A stretch of DNA of 64,000 nucleotides from Micromonospora sp. C95. GTDB lineage: Bacteria > Actinomycetota > Actinomycetes > Mycobacteriales > Micromonosporaceae. A program made the position numbers and the translations under genes. Under the pieces are notes generated by a model that made no database searches, was not told the DNA's origin, and was given only the letters and a program-made list of their open reading frames with translations. Positions 16,932-25,674 of this stretch are shown here, in pieces (within the stretch, counting starts at the first letter, position 1; each line of letters begins with the position of its first letter). The DNA lies in NCBI RefSeq assembly GCF_018070465.1, contig NZ_JAGPXT010000012.1:1-64000 (forward strand), written 5' to 3'.

Positions 16932-17000
16932 CGATCTTGCACTTTCGGTCGCCGACTTGCCCGTTATAAGTCATTTGCACCGGCAGAAAGCGCAAGATCG
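16932..17000. repeat. Palindromic element, GATCTTGCACTTT family, copy 1
   Basis: CGATCTTGCACTTTC (16932-16946) and GAAAGCGCAAGATCG (16986-17000) form a 15-bp inverted repeat with one mismatch around a 39-base loop. A second copy lies beyond the other end of the DUF559 gene. It begins 28 bases downstream of that gene's stop and could also act as its terminator, although no T-run follows. Confidence 0.7.
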
Positions 17001-17028
17001 CGCGGGGTGGGGCGGGGGTGGTTGGTGG

Positions 17029-17874
17029 TTAGGAGAGAGCGGCTCGGATGGTGGCGACGATGTGGCTGGGGCGACGGTAGAGGTCACGGTCGGTGAAGTA
17101 CCGCATCCGCCAGCCCTGCGCGTCGAGCCAGTTGACTCGTTCCCGGTCGTACCTGAGGCTCTCGCGATCGAGGTGGGAGACACCGTCGTACTCGACGCCG
17201 ACCCTGCGCTCGCGGTAGCCCAGGTCGAGGCGATAGCGCTGAACGCCATAGGCGTCGTGGACCCAGACTTGCGGCTCAGGAGGCGGTAGCCGCCCGTCGA
17301 TCAGCACCAACCGCAACTGACTCTCCTGGCGACATTCCGCCCGTCCGTCGGCCAGCGGCACCAACTCACGCGCCTGCCGCACCCCGCGTAGCGCCCGGTG
17401 CCTGCACACCTCAGCCATCAACTCGTCGGGAGTCACGACACCGGACCGCAGGGCGCAGTCCAGCACGGGAAGCGCGTCGAGCCGCCGCACCGTACGCGCC
17501 AGGTCGACCGCACAGCGTGCCGCCGGCACGCAGGGCAGCCCACCGACGAGGACCGGCCGCACGGGAAGCACGGACCGATGCACGACCAGCCCGGGTAGCC
17601 GGGGTTTGGGCACGGTGGCCGGCAGTTGGACGTGCACGAGATCGTCGCGCAGCACGCCGAAGCCGTACCGGCGGGCCGCCGTCTGTCGGGTGAACATGGC
17701 CCCCTCCGGCAGACACAGCAGGAGAGCCCGCAGTTCGTCCTCGTCGTCAAGGATCTGATCGGCGTAGACGCCCCTCCGCACACGGCGTAGCTCGTCCCGG
17801 CCCACCCGAGTACGAAGACGTCGGGCGGTGAGCGTCGCCAACAGAGTTTCCACCCGCCACAGCTGAGCAGTCAT
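17029..17874 (-). CDS. DUF559 nuclease-like protein with AbiEi-type N-terminal domain
   Basis: A 281-residue protein. Residues about 1-90 resemble the winged-helix AbiEi antitoxin-type N-terminus (LLATLTARRLRTRVGRDELR, RRGVYAD). The C-terminal 90 residues are a DUF559/Vsr-like endonuclease fold (YRLDLGYRERRVGVEYDG, then RYDRERVNWLDAQGW and RYFTDRDLY), with the probable catalytic Asp in LDLGY and Glu in VEYDG. Many actinobacteria carry several such orphan genes of unknown role. No AbiEii toxin partner is adjacent. Both flanks have a copy of the same long palindrome, which suggests a mobile or repeat-associated cassette. ATG start; neighbours on both sides are unrelated operons. Confidence 0.75.
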   Translation of the reverse strand: MTAQLWRVETLLATLTARRLRTRVGRDELRRVRRGVYADQILDDEDELRALLLCLPEGAMFTRQTAARRYGFGVLRDDLVHVQLPATVPKPRLPGLVVHRSVLPVRPVLVGGLPCVPAARCAVDLARTVRRLDALPVLDCALRSGVVTPDELMAEVCRHRALRGVRQARELVPLADGRAECRQESQLRLVLIDGRLPPPEPQVWVHDAYGVQRYRLDLGYRERRVGVEYDGVSHLDRESLRYDRERVNWLDAQGWRMRYFTDRDLYRRPSHIVATIRAALS

Positions 17875-18006
17875 GCGGGCACCCTCCCCCGCCCACCTCC
17901 ACACGCTCCACCCCCACCCACTCCCCTGTGGACAACCCAGCCCACTGTGGAATTCCCCCCACCCAGCCCACCCTCGTGCTAGGCACCCCCCGCTGCCCGC
18001 CCAACC

Positions 18007-18085
18007 CTCCGCGATCTTGCACTTTGTGTCCCCGCATACCGGACACAAGCCGCATTCGAGCGACCAAAGGTGCAAGATCGCGGAG
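18007..18085. repeat. Palindromic element, GATCTTGCACTTT family, copy 2
   Basis: CTCCGCGATCTTGCACTTT (18007-18025) pairs with AAAGGTGCAAGATCGCGGAG (18066-18085) over 19 bases with a single bulged G; the loop is 40 bases. The core GATCTTGCACTTT is the same as in copy 1. It lies 16 bases downstream of the saccharopine-dehydrogenase-like stop and about 130 bases upstream of the DUF559 start. Confidence 0.7.
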
Positions 18086-18101
18086 GAGGGGGCGACGGGG
18101 G

Positions 18102-19304
18102 TCAGCGGTCCTCGATGGACCAGGGGGAGCCGTAGGCGGTGAGCAGGTCGAGGAAGAGTTTTGGGGGGAACGCTTCGGGGGCGAGGACGCCGGTGCCGGA
18201 CCAGGCGCCGCTGGCCAACAGTTCCAGGGCGACGACCGGGTTCACGGCGGTCTGCCAGACCACCGCCTGGTGGCCGTACTCGCGCATCGACCACTCGTTG
18301 TCGACCACGTGGTAGAGGTAGACCTCGCGCGGCCGGCCGTCGATCCCGGTGCCCCGTACCCAGGTGCCGGCGCAGGTCCTGCCACGCATCCGGTCACCGA
18401 GGGTGGCCGGGTCGGGCAGGCAGGCGGCCACCACGTCCCGGGGCGACACCGGCACGCCGCCCACCCGCACCGGCGTGGTCGCCGACAGGCCCAGCTTGTG
18501 CAGCGTCCTGAGCACCTCGATGAACTCCGCGCCGAGCCCGTACTTGAAGGTGACCCGCTTCGCCGGCACCCAGCGCGGGATCAGCAGCACCTCCTCGTGC
18601 TCGACGTTCACGCACTCCACCGGCCCGATGCCGGCCGGGAAGTGGAACACCTCCGGCTCGCTGAACGGCTCGGTGGTGAACCAGCCGCGCCCGGTCTCCC
18701 AGATCACCGGCGGGTTGAGGCACTCCTCGATGGTGGTCCAGATCGAGAAGGACGGGGCGAAGGCGTACCCCTCGACGGTCAGGTCGGCGCCGTCGCGTAC
18801 TCCGATCTCGTCGATTTCGGCGAACAGTTCGTCGGCGGCGTAGCGGGCGAAGACGTCGGACAGACCCGGTTCGACGCCGATGCCGCACAACGCCAGCCGT
18901 CCCGACCCGGCCCACCGGTCGGCCACCGCGAACTGCTCGTCGCCGAGCTTGACGCCGGTCTCCTGCCAGGGCCGGACCGGGTGCGGACGGGACAGCGACA
19001 TGGCCAGATCGAGGTAGTCCGCGCCGGCCGCGTACGCCCCGTCGAAGATAGGCATGACGAAGCGCGGGTCGACCGCGTTGAGCACGTGGGTGATCCGGTG
19101 TTCGCGGCACAGCGCGGCGACCGCGTCCACGGACGCTGCGTCGACGGACGCGGCGACGAAGCGGGAGTCACGGCCGGCGACCGCCCGCGCGGCGCGGCCG
19201 GCGTCGTGGTCGGCGACCACCACGGTCTCGAAGAACTCACGCCGGGCCGCGATGGCGACCACCGCGGAGCCGACGCCACCAGCACCGACGAGCAGGACAC
19301 GCAT
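18102..19304 (-). CDS. Saccharopine dehydrogenase-family protein
   Basis: A 400-residue protein with an N-terminal Rossmann fold (MRVLLVGAGGVGSAVVAIAA, the NAD(P)-binding GxGGVG motif, then VVADHD) and a C-terminal half of the Sacchrp_dh/carboxynorspermidine-dehydrogenase type (ALCGIGVEPGLSDVFARYAA). Family members make or split secondary amines such as saccharopine or carboxyspermidine. It is the last gene of the polyamine operon; its ATG overlaps the oxidase stop by one base (TGATG). That makes a polyamine-derived imine or amino-acid conjugate a reasonable substrate, but none is established. A palindromic element follows its stop. Confidence 0.82.
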   Translation of the reverse strand: MRVLLVGAGGVGSAVVAIAARREFFETVVVADHDAGRAARAVAGRDSRFVAASVDAASVDAVAALCREHRITHVLNAVDPRFVMPIFDGAYAAGADYLDLAMSLSRPHPVRPWQETGVKLGDEQFAVADRWAGSGRLALCGIGVEPGLSDVFARYAADELFAEIDEIGVRDGADLTVEGYAFAPSFSIWTTIEECLNPPVIWETGRGWFTTEPFSEPEVFHFPAGIGPVECVNVEHEEVLLIPRWVPAKRVTFKYGLGAEFIEVLRTLHKLGLSATTPVRVGGVPVSPRDVVAACLPDPATLGDRMRGRTCAGTWVRGTGIDGRPREVYLYHVVDNEWSMREYGHQAVVWQTAVNPVVALELLASGAWSGTGVLAPEAFPPKLFLDLLTAYGSPWSIEDR

Positions 19305-20740
19305 CACGAGTCGAACCCCAGACCGAACCGATCGAGCGTACGGAGCCACAGGTTGCGCCGTCCCTGCCGCGCGTCGGCGCGGGCCAGGGACCAGCGGGTG
19401 AGCCCGATGCCGGCCGCGCGGGCCGGTTCGGGCGGGAACGGCAGCGGCCGGTCGCGGACCAGTGCGAGCCGGGTCAGCGGGGTGTCCGCGCCGTCGAGCA
19501 GGTCGAGCATCACCCGGGCACCGAACCGGGTCGAGCCGACACCGAGCCCGGTGTAGCCGGCCGCGTAGGCGAGCCGACCGTCGTACGCGGTGCCGAAGAA
19601 CGGGCAGAATCGGGTGCAGGTGTCGATCACCCCACCCCAGCGGTGACTGAACCGCACGTCGTCGAGCTGCGGAAACGTGGTGAAGAAGTGGTCGGCCAGG
19701 GCGGTGAAGGTGGCGTCCCGCTGCTCCAGCGCCGGTGCCACCCGGTTGCCGTAGTGGTAGACGGCGTCGTAGCCGCCGAACAGGATCCGGTCGTCGGCGG
19801 TGATCCGGTAGTAGTGAAACTGGTTGCCGCCGTCCGCCAGCCCCTGCCGGTTGCGCCAGCCGACGGCGTTGCGCTGCTCGACGCCGAGCGGCTCGGTCAT
19901 CAGCGCGTAGTCGTACACCGGCACGATCCAGGCCCGCAGCCGGCGCAGCAGCGGCGGAAAGGCGTTCGTGGCCAGCACCACCCGCCCGGCGCGCACCGTC
20001 CCGGGCACGCCGTCGGCCCCGACGGTACGCGCCACCAGCGCCCCGCCGTCGCGGCGCAGCCCGGCGACCCGGGTGTGCTCGTGCATCCGTACGCCCGCCG
20101 CCCGGCAGGCCCGGCGTAGCCCCCAGGCCAGCCGGGCCGGATCGAGCATCGCCACCCGGTCCCGGTCCCACAACCCGCCGAGGTACGTCGGCGAGTTCAC
20201 CTCGGCGCGCACCTCGTCGGCGTCGAGCAGGGCCACGTCGTGGCCGTACCGGCGGGCCAGGTCGACCTCCTCGGCCAGCCCGGCGAGCTGGTACGGCTCG
20301 ACGGCGACGGCCAGTTCGCCGGTGCGCTCGAAGTCGCAGTCGATCCCATGCTCGGCCACGGTCGCCGCGATCGCGTCGAGGTTCTGCCGACCGTGCCGCT
20401 CCAGTTCGCCGATCTCGTCGGGGAACCGCCGGGCCCCGTTGGCCAGCCCATGGGTCAACGAGGCGGCGCAGAATCCGCCGTTGCGCCCGGAGGCGGCCCA
20501 GCCGCAGGTCCCTGCCTCGACCAGCAGCACGTCCCGCCCGGGGTTGGCCTGCCGGGCCAGCAACGCCGTCCACAGTCCGCTGTAGCCGCCGCCGATCACC
20601 AGCAGGTCTGCGCCGGTCGCGCCGGTCAGCGGCGGCAGCGGCTCGGGCCGTTCCGGCCGATCCAGCCAGTACGGCACCCGCGCCGCGTCGGCCAGGGCGC
20701 GGGTCATGGCCGGCCGTCTTTCCGGGCCGGCGCGGGTCAT
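19304..20740 (-). CDS. FAD-dependent amine/amino-acid oxidoreductase (PuuB/DAO-like)
   Basis: A 478-residue flavoprotein of the DadA/DAO superfamily. The dinucleotide-binding motif is LLVIGGGYSGLWTALLA, followed by EAGTCGWAASGRNGGFC, which is very like gamma-glutamylputrescine oxidase and related enzymes. The C-terminus has AAGYTGLGVGSTRFGARV for FAD contact. In this operon it probably oxidises a polyamine or N-substituted amine taken up by the Pot-like transporter. I start it at the ATG overlapping the permease stop by four bases, preceded by GGGAAGG; a second ATG 33 bases in (MTRALADA) is also possible, and the two start regions look alike (MTRAGPERRPAMTRALAD). Confidence 0.85.
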   Translation of the reverse strand: MTRAGPERRPAMTRALADAARVPYWLDRPERPEPLPPLTGATGADLLVIGGGYSGLWTALLARQANPGRDVLLVEAGTCGWAASGRNGGFCAASLTHGLANGARRFPDEIGELERHGRQNLDAIAATVAEHGIDCDFERTGELAVAVEPYQLAGLAEEVDLARRYGHDVALLDADEVRAEVNSPTYLGGLWDRDRVAMLDPARLAWGLRRACRAAGVRMHEHTRVAGLRRDGGALVARTVGADGVPGTVRAGRVVLATNAFPPLLRRLRAWIVPVYDYALMTEPLGVEQRNAVGWRNRQGLADGGNQFHYYRITADDRILFGGYDAVYHYGNRVAPALEQRDATFTALADHFFTTFPQLDDVRFSHRWGGVIDTCTRFCPFFGTAYDGRLAYAAGYTGLGVGSTRFGARVMLDLLDGADTPLTRLALVRDRPLPFPPEPARAAGIGLTRWSLARADARQGRRNLWLRTLDRFGLGFDS

Positions 20741-21570
20741 GACCGGTCACCTTCCCGGGCGGACACGGGGACGAGCGCCGCCCGGCGGGCCTGCCGGCCG
20801 CGCAGCGAGGTGGCCAGCACCAGCAGCAGCGCGATCAGGAACATGGCGGTGCCGATGACGTTCACCTGCGGTGGGATGCCCCGCTGGGCGGCACCCCAGA
20901 CGTACATCGGGAACGTGACGGTGGTGCCCGAGTTGAAGTTCGTGACGATGAAGTCGTCGAAGCTGAGCGAGAACGCCAGCAGGGCGGCGGCCACGATGCC
21001 GGGCAGCACCAGCGGCAGGGTGATCCGCCGAAACGTCTGCCACTCGCTGGCGTAGAGATCCATCGCGGCTTCCTCCAGCCGCCCGTCCATCCCGGTCAGC
21101 CGCGCCTTCACGGTCACCACCACGAACGACACGCAGAACATGACGTGGGCGATGACGATGGTCCAGAAGCCGAGCGGCACGCCGCCGGAGACGAAGAGGG
21201 CGAGCAGCGAGGTGCCCATCACCAGTTCCGGCGTCGCCATCGGCAGGAAGATCAGCACGTTGAGCCCGGACCGGCCCCGGAACCGGTGCCGGGCCAGGGC
21301 GAACGCCATGAGCGTGCCGAGCACGGTGGCCGCCACGGTGGCGAGGAACCCGATCTGGACGCTACGCAGCACCGCGTCGCACATGTCGGCGGTGGCGCAC
21401 GGGTTGCGCCAGTTGTCGAGGGTGAACTCGTTGAAGTCGTACGACAGCCGGCTGGACGGGCGGTTTAACGACAACGCGGCGACCACGGCGATCGGCAGGA
21501 ACAGGTAACCGAGCACCAGCAGCGCCACGCCCAGCACCCAGTGCTCGGCGAACCAGCGGGAGATCCTCAC
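20737..21570 (-). CDS. potC: Spermidine/putrescine-type ABC transporter permease (PotC-like)
   Basis: A 277-residue inner-membrane permease with six predicted helices and the EAA loop EEAAMDLYASEWQTFRRITLP typical of the PotC/PotI branch, ending LVLPGIVAAALLAFSLSFDD. It pairs with the PotB-like protein to form the membrane channel and is energised by the PotA-like ATPase. GTG start overlaps the potB stop by four bases. A short extracellular loop between the first two helices holds two cysteines (NPCATADMCDAV), which is not usual in E. coli PotC. Confidence 0.92.
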   Translation of the reverse strand: MRISRWFAEHWVLGVALLVLGYLFLPIAVVAALSLNRPSSRLSYDFNEFTLDNWRNPCATADMCDAVLRSVQIGFLATVAATVLGTLMAFALARHRFRGRSGLNVLIFLPMATPELVMGTSLLALFVSGGVPLGFWTIVIAHVMFCVSFVVVTVKARLTGMDGRLEEAAMDLYASEWQTFRRITLPLVLPGIVAAALLAFSLSFDDFIVTNFNSGTTVTFPMYVWGAAQRGIPPQVNVIGTAMFLIALLLVLATSLRGRQARRAALVPVSAREGDRS

Positions 21571-22481
21571 AGGACCTCCCGCGTTCCGGCGCGGCGGAGG
21601 TAGCCGAAGACCACCGCGAGGATCGCCGACATCAGCAGGAACGACAGCGCCGCGCCCTGCGGGTAGTCGAGCCGGACCAGGAACGCCGAGTCGATGACGT
21701 TGCCGATCATGTACTCGTTCGGCGTACCGAGCAGTTCCGCGTTGATGTAGTCGCCGGTCGCCGGGATGAAGAAGAGCAGGGTGCCGGCGATCAGGCCGGG
21801 CATCGACAGCGGCAGGGTGACCCGCCGGAACGTCTTCAGCGGGCTGGCGTACAGGTCGCTGGAGGCTTCCAGCAGCCGATGGTCGAGCCGCTCCAGGCTC
21901 GCGTACAGCGGCAGCACCAGGAACGGCAGGAAGTTGTACGTCAGGCCGAGCACCACCGCGATCGGGGTGGCCAGCAGCCGACCGTCGGGGCCGAGCAGGT
22001 GCACGTCGCGCAGCAGGCCGACCAACCAGCCGTTGTCCGACAGGATTGTCTTCCAGGCCAGCGTACGCACCAGGAAGCTGGTGAACATCGGCGCGATCAC
22101 GCAGACCAGCAGCAGGTTCTTCCACCGGCCGGCCCGCTGCGCGATCGCGTACGCCAGCGGGTAACCCATCAGCAGCGCCAGCAGCAGCGCGATGCCGGCG
22201 TACGCGAACGACCGCGCGAACTGCGGCCAGTACGCCTGCACCGCCGCCGGATAGTTGCCGAAGGCCCAGGTCAGCACGTACCCCGTGGAGAGCGAGCCGG
22301 TGGGGTCGTAGAGGCTGGCGGCGGCGAGTTGCACCAACGGCACGACGAAGAACAGGAACAGCCAGGCCGCGCCCGGCAGCAACAGCAGGTACGGCAGCAG
22401 CCGGTAGCGCTCCGATCGGGCAGCCTTCGGCGGCGAGGCAGGCTGCCGGGAGCCGGTGGGTAGGTGAGCCAGCGCACTCAC
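21567..22481 (-). CDS. potB: Spermidine/putrescine-type ABC transporter permease (PotB-like)
   Basis: A 304-residue permease with an N-terminal cytoplasmic tail, six helices and the EAA loop EASSDLYASPLKTFRRVTLP followed by LSMPGLIAGTLLFFIPATGDY, a diagnostic PotB/PotH pattern. It forms the heterodimeric channel with the downstream PotC-like protein. GTG start overlaps the potA stop by four bases, so the transporter genes are translationally coupled in the order binding protein, ATPase, PotB, PotC. Confidence 0.92.
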   Translation of the reverse strand: MSALAHLPTGSRQPASPPKAARSERYRLLPYLLLLPGAAWLFLFFVVPLVQLAAASLYDPTGSLSTGYVLTWAFGNYPAAVQAYWPQFARSFAYAGIALLLALLMGYPLAYAIAQRAGRWKNLLLVCVIAPMFTSFLVRTLAWKTILSDNGWLVGLLRDVHLLGPDGRLLATPIAVVLGLTYNFLPFLVLPLYASLERLDHRLLEASSDLYASPLKTFRRVTLPLSMPGLIAGTLLFFIPATGDYINAELLGTPNEYMIGNVIDSAFLVRLDYPQGAALSFLLMSAILAVVFGYLRRAGTREVL

Positions 22482-23611
22482 GGGACCAGCACCGGGGTGG
22501 TCCGGTCGTGCTCGTCGGCGCGCCGGTCGAGCAGGAAGGCGTGCTGCGGATTCCAGTGCGCCACGACCCGCTCCCCGACGGCGAACCGCTCCTGGGCGCC
22601 GGTGTTCGCGACGAAGACGCTCAGCTCCGTGCCCCAGCCGGTACGCAGCAGGTACTGCGTGCTCACCCCGACGTAGGAGGCGTCGGTGATGCTGCCTTCG
22701 AGGTGCTGGTTGCCGGCGGGCACCTGCCCGGCCGCCGCGGCCAGCTGCAGCTTCTCCGGGCGTACGCCCAGAAAGACCGGACCCTGGTCGGCGCGGGACC
22801 GCGCCGACGGCACCGAGAACCGCGCGCCGTGCGCGGTGACCAGCAGGTCGCCCCCGTTGCCGCCGGAGACGTCAGCGGCGATCAGGTTGGACTGGCCGAG
22901 GAAGTTGGCCACGAAGGCGGTCGCCGGGAACTCGTAGATCTCGGCCGGTGTGCCGAGTTGCTCGATCCGGCCGGCGTTCATCACCGCGACCGTGTCCGCC
23001 ATGGTCATGGCTTCCTCCTGGTCATGGGTGACGTGCACGAAGGTGATGCCGACCTCGACCTGGATCCGCTTGAGTTCGATCTGCATCTGGCGGCGCAGCT
23101 TGAGATCGAGCGCACCGAGCGGCTCGTCGAGCAGCAGCACCTGCGGGTGGTTGATCAGCGCCCGGGCCAACGCGACGCGCTGCTGCTGGCCGCCGGAGAG
23201 CTGGGCGGGGCGGCGCCGCTCGTACCCGTCGAGCTGCACCAGGGACAGCATCTGCCGGACCGGGCCGTGGACCGGGCGGATGCCCCGCCGCCGCAGCCCG
23301 AAGGCGACGTTCTCGAAGATGTCCAGGTGGGGGAAGAGCGCGTAGCTCTGGAACACGGTGTTGACCGGTCGTTTGTACGGCCGCAGTCGGGTGATGTCCC
23401 GGTCGCCGAGCAGCACCTGGCCGCTTGTCGGTTCCTCCAGACCGGCGACCATCCGCAACGTGGTGGTCTTGCCGCAGCCCGAGGCGCCGAGCAGGGCGAA
23501 GAACGAACCCTGTGGGATCGTCAGGCTCAGCTCGTCGACCGCGGTGAAGGCGCCGAAGGTCTTGCTGAGGTTGGCCAGCCTCAGGTCACCGGCCGGATTC
23601 TCGGTAGCCAC
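22478..23611 (-). CDS. potA: Spermidine/putrescine-type ABC transporter ATP-binding protein (PotA-like)
   Basis: A 377-residue ATPase. Walker A is GASGCGKTT, the signature is [15 protein letters not shown], Walker B is [12 protein letters not shown] and the switch histidine is in [12 protein letters not shown]-terminal TOBE-type regulatory domain follows (residues about 270-360, with [12 protein letters not shown]). It powers uptake through the adjacent PotB/PotC-like permeases. GTG start one base after the binding-protein stop. Confidence 0.94.
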   Translation of the reverse strand: MATENPAGDLRLANLSKTFGAFTAVDELSLTIPQGSFFALLGASGCGKTTTLRMVAGLEEPTSGQVLLGDRDITRLRPYKRPVNTVFQSYALFPHLDIFENVAFGLRRRGIRPVHGPVRQMLSLVQLDGYERRRPAQLSGGQQQRVALARALINHPQVLLLDEPLGALDLKLRRQMQIELKRIQVEVGITFVHVTHDQEEAMTMADTVAVMNAGRIEQLGTPAEIYEFPATAFVANFLGQSNLIAADVSGGNGGDLLVTAHGARFSVPSARSRADQGPVFLGVRPEKLQLAAAAGQVPAGNQHLEGSITDASYVGVSTQYLLRTGWGTELSVFVANTGAQERFAVGERVVAHWNPQHAFLLDRRADEHDRTTPVLVP

Positions 23612-23612
23612 C

Positions 23613-24797
23613 TCACGCTCCGATGACCTGCTGGAACTTGCCCTCGTACTCGCGTTCCTGCTGTTCGTCCAGGGCCATGAAGACCCGCGACTTGGCGAGC
23701 ATCGCCTCGTCCGGGAAGATCAGCGGGTTCGCGGCCAGCTCCGGATCGATCTTCTCCAGCTCCGCCTGCGCCCCCTGCACCGGGCAGATGTAGTTGACGT
23801 ATGCGGCGAGCTGGGCGGCTACCGCCGGGTCGTAGTAGTGGTTGATCAGCTCTTCGGCGTTGGCCTTGTGGCTGGCCTGGTTCGGCACCAGCATGTTGTC
23901 CGACCAGAGCATCACGCCGGAGTCGGGCACCACGAACTTGATCCGTTCGTCCTCGAAGCCGAGTTGGATGATGTCGCCGGACCAGCCGACGCACGCCGCG
24001 ATGTCGCCCTTGGCCAGGTCCGGGGCGTAGTCGTTGCCGGTGAACCGGCGGATCTGCCCGGAGTCGACGGCCCGCTTGAGCTTGTTGAGCGCGTCGTCGA
24101 ACTGGGCGGCGGTGAAGTCGGCCGGGTTGTGGCCGTTGGACATCAGCAGCAGGCCCATGGTGTCGCGCATCTCGCTGAGCGCGGTCACCTTGCCCTTGAG
24201 GTCGGGGCGGGTGAGCAGTTCGTCGACCGTACGGATCTCGCCGGTGACCCGGCCGTTGTAGGCCAGTCCGGCGAGGCCGGACTGCCACGGGACGGCGTAC
24301 TGGTTCTCGGTGTCGAAGGGTCGGTTCCGCAGCGACGGCAGCAGGTTGGCCTCGACGTTCGGCAGCTTCGAGCGGTCGAGTTTCTGGATCCAGCCGAGCC
24401 GGATCATCCGGGCGGCCATCCAGTCGGTGAGCACAATGATGTCCCGCCCGGTGCTCTGGCAGGCGGCGAGCTGGTTCTGCACCTTGCCGAAGAACTCGTT
24501 GTTGTCGTTGATGTCCTCGGTGTAGGTCACCTGGATGCCGGTCCTGCTGACGAACTCGTCCAGACTGGGTCGCTTCGACTCGTCGTCGGAGTCGACGTCC
24601 ATGTACTGGGGCCAGTTGGAGAAGGCCAACGTCTTCTCCGAGCCGGACAGGTCCTCGCTGACGCAGCCCTCCTCGGTCTGCTGCGCGGCCGGGGTGCCGC
24701 AGCCGGCCAGGGCACCCCCGGCCGCCAGCAGTGCGGCCGAGCCGAGGGTGCCGGTGAGCAGACCACGCCGGGTGACGGGCCGGAAGGCACTACGCAT
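23613..24797 (-). CDS. potD: Polyamine-type ABC transporter substrate-binding lipoprotein (PotD-like)
   Basis: A 394-residue extracellular binding protein. The N-terminus has a twin-arginine-like signal (FRPVTRRGLLTGTLGS) ending in a lipobox ALAGC (C33 lipidated), so it is anchored to the outer face of the membrane. The body matches PotD/PotF proteins (FSNWPQYMD, VTYTEDINDNNEFF, DIIVLTDWMAARM, SGDIIQL, LNHYYDP-like INHYYDPAVAAQLA). Aromatic and acidic residues fit polyamine binding. The ATG at MRSAFRPVTRR was preferred over one 108 bases upstream because the signal peptide begins here. First gene of a six-gene operon that is divergent from the Lrp/AsnC regulator. Confidence 0.9.
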   Translation of the reverse strand: MRSAFRPVTRRGLLTGTLGSAALLAAGGALAGCGTPAAQQTEEGCVSEDLSGSEKTLAFSNWPQYMDVDSDDESKRPSLDEFVSRTGIQVTYTEDINDNNEFFGKVQNQLAACQSTGRDIIVLTDWMAARMIRLGWIQKLDRSKLPNVEANLLPSLRNRPFDTENQYAVPWQSGLAGLAYNGRVTGEIRTVDELLTRPDLKGKVTALSEMRDTMGLLLMSNGHNPADFTAAQFDDALNKLKRAVDSGQIRRFTGNDYAPDLAKGDIAACVGWSGDIIQLGFEDERIKFVVPDSGVMLWSDNMLVPNQASHKANAEELINHYYDPAVAAQLAAYVNYICPVQGAQAELEKIDPELAANPLIFPDEAMLAKSRVFMALDEQQEREYEGKFQQVIGA

Positions 24798-24905
24798 GTG
24801 ACGACTCCGATCGGTGATCGTCGGCGGCAGGACGGGGGTGGCGCGCCGGCTGGGCTGGAGAGTCAGTGGCGATTGACGACTGATACTGACATGAGGAAAC
24901 CTCAC

Positions 24906-24925
24906 TCACAAGGGATTCCGTTGCC
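24906..24925 (-). promoter_or_regulatory. pot operon promoter -35 and adjacent repeated motif (candidate Lrp site)
   Basis: On the minus strand TTGTGA (24911-24906) followed after 17 bases by CAGTAT forms a plausible promoter for the binding-protein operon. Immediately upstream is GGCAACGGAAT (24925-24915). The same 11-mer, read as ATTCCGTTGCC, recurs before the aminotransferase gene (26995-27005) with a near copy at 27026-27036. Shared motifs at polyamine genes beside an Lrp/AsnC gene suggest an operator. Confidence 0.45.
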
Positions 24926-24970
24926 GAGATAGCTCCCGACGACGAATTACGCCAGACCGGCCGATGCCGC

Positions 24971-24976
24971 TAGGCT
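24971..24976 (+). promoter_or_regulatory. Candidate -10 of the Lrp/AsnC regulator gene
   Basis: TAGGCT matches a -10 form that recurs before several genes here. TTACGC lies 18 bases upstream. The start codon is 31 bases downstream and has GGGGAG as ribosome binding site. Confidence 0.4.
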
Positions 24977-25006
24977 CACCTCGGTGACGGACATGGGGAG
25001 CGGTCG

Positions 25007-25519
25007 ATGACGAACCGACAGCAGGACAACGGCAACGGCGGACGCCGGGTCAGCGTGCGCGAGGGTGCCAGCCACGCCCTGCTCGACGACGTGGCAAAGC
25101 AGATCATCGAGCAGTTGCAGGAGGACGGTCGCCGCCCGTACGCCACCATCGGCAAGGCGGTGGGGCTCTCCGAAGCCGCGGTACGCCAACGCGTGCAGCG
25201 CCTGCTCGACGCCGGGGTGATGCAGATCGTCGCGGTCACCGATCCGCTGCAACTCGGCTTCCCCCGGCAGGCCATGATCGGGCTGCGCACCGACGGTGAC
25301 CTGGAGAGTGTCGCCGACCGCATCGCCGAGTTGGACGAGGTCGACTACGTGGTGATCACCGCCGGCTCGTTCGACCTGCTGGCCGAGGTGGTCTGCCGCA
25401 ACGACGAGCACCTGCTGGAGATCCTGCAACGGCTGCGCGCGGTCGAGGGAGTGCTGTCGACCGAGGCGTTCGTCTACCTCAAACTACGCAAGCAGACCTA
25501 CAGCTGGGGCACCGCCTGA
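25007..25519 (+). CDS. Lrp/AsnC-family transcriptional regulator
   Basis: A 170-residue protein with an N-terminal helix-turn-helix (residues about 25-75; IIEQLQEDGRRPYATIGKAV, then LSEAAVRQRVQRLLDAGVM) and a C-terminal RAM effector domain (residues about 85-160; ITAGSFDLLAEVVCRNDEHL). It is divergent from the polyamine transport/oxidation operon, the normal layout for a local regulator. Repeated ATTCCGTTGCC motifs stand at this intergenic region and upstream of the class III aminotransferase at 27.1 kb, so both may be its targets. The inducer is unknown; a polyamine or a product amino acid is plausible. Confidence 0.92.
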   Translation: MTNRQQDNGNGGRRVSVREGASHALLDDVAKQIIEQLQEDGRRPYATIGKAVGLSEAAVRQRVQRLLDAGVMQIVAVTDPLQLGFPRQAMIGLRTDGDLESVADRIAELDEVDYVVITAGSFDLLAEVVCRNDEHLLEILQRLRAVEGVLSTEAFVYLKLRKQTYSWGTA

Positions 25520-25674
25520 CTCGCCCAGCCGCTTGACCCGCCCAAGCCGCTTGATCCACTCGACATGCCGCATCCCGCGCCATCCGGGTCGCGTGAGACC
25601 GCAACATGCCGCATCCCACGGCGACGCAGCCAGGCGAGGCGACCAGCCGCGGCAGCCGAGGAAGATCCGGGGGC

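Noticed and set aside
17029..17874. Complete type IV toxin-antitoxin system
   Set aside because: The AbiEi-like N-terminus is present but no AbiEii nucleotidyltransferase toxin gene is adjacent on either side.
17927..17935. Perfect DnaA-box sequence TTGTCCACA on the minus strand upstream of the DUF559 gene
   Set aside because: Only one exact copy is present, with no cluster, AT-rich unwinding region or dnaA/dnaN nearby, so it is not evidence of a replication origin.
20707..20740. Use of the second ATG (MTRALADA) as the oxidase start
   Set aside because: Possible, but the upstream ATG overlaps the permease stop and has the better GGGAAGG ribosome site, matching the coupling seen along the operon.
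25555..25625. Direct repeat ACATGCCGCATCCC as a mobile-element end
   Set aside because: Only two short copies 45 bases apart between convergent genes, with no other element features.
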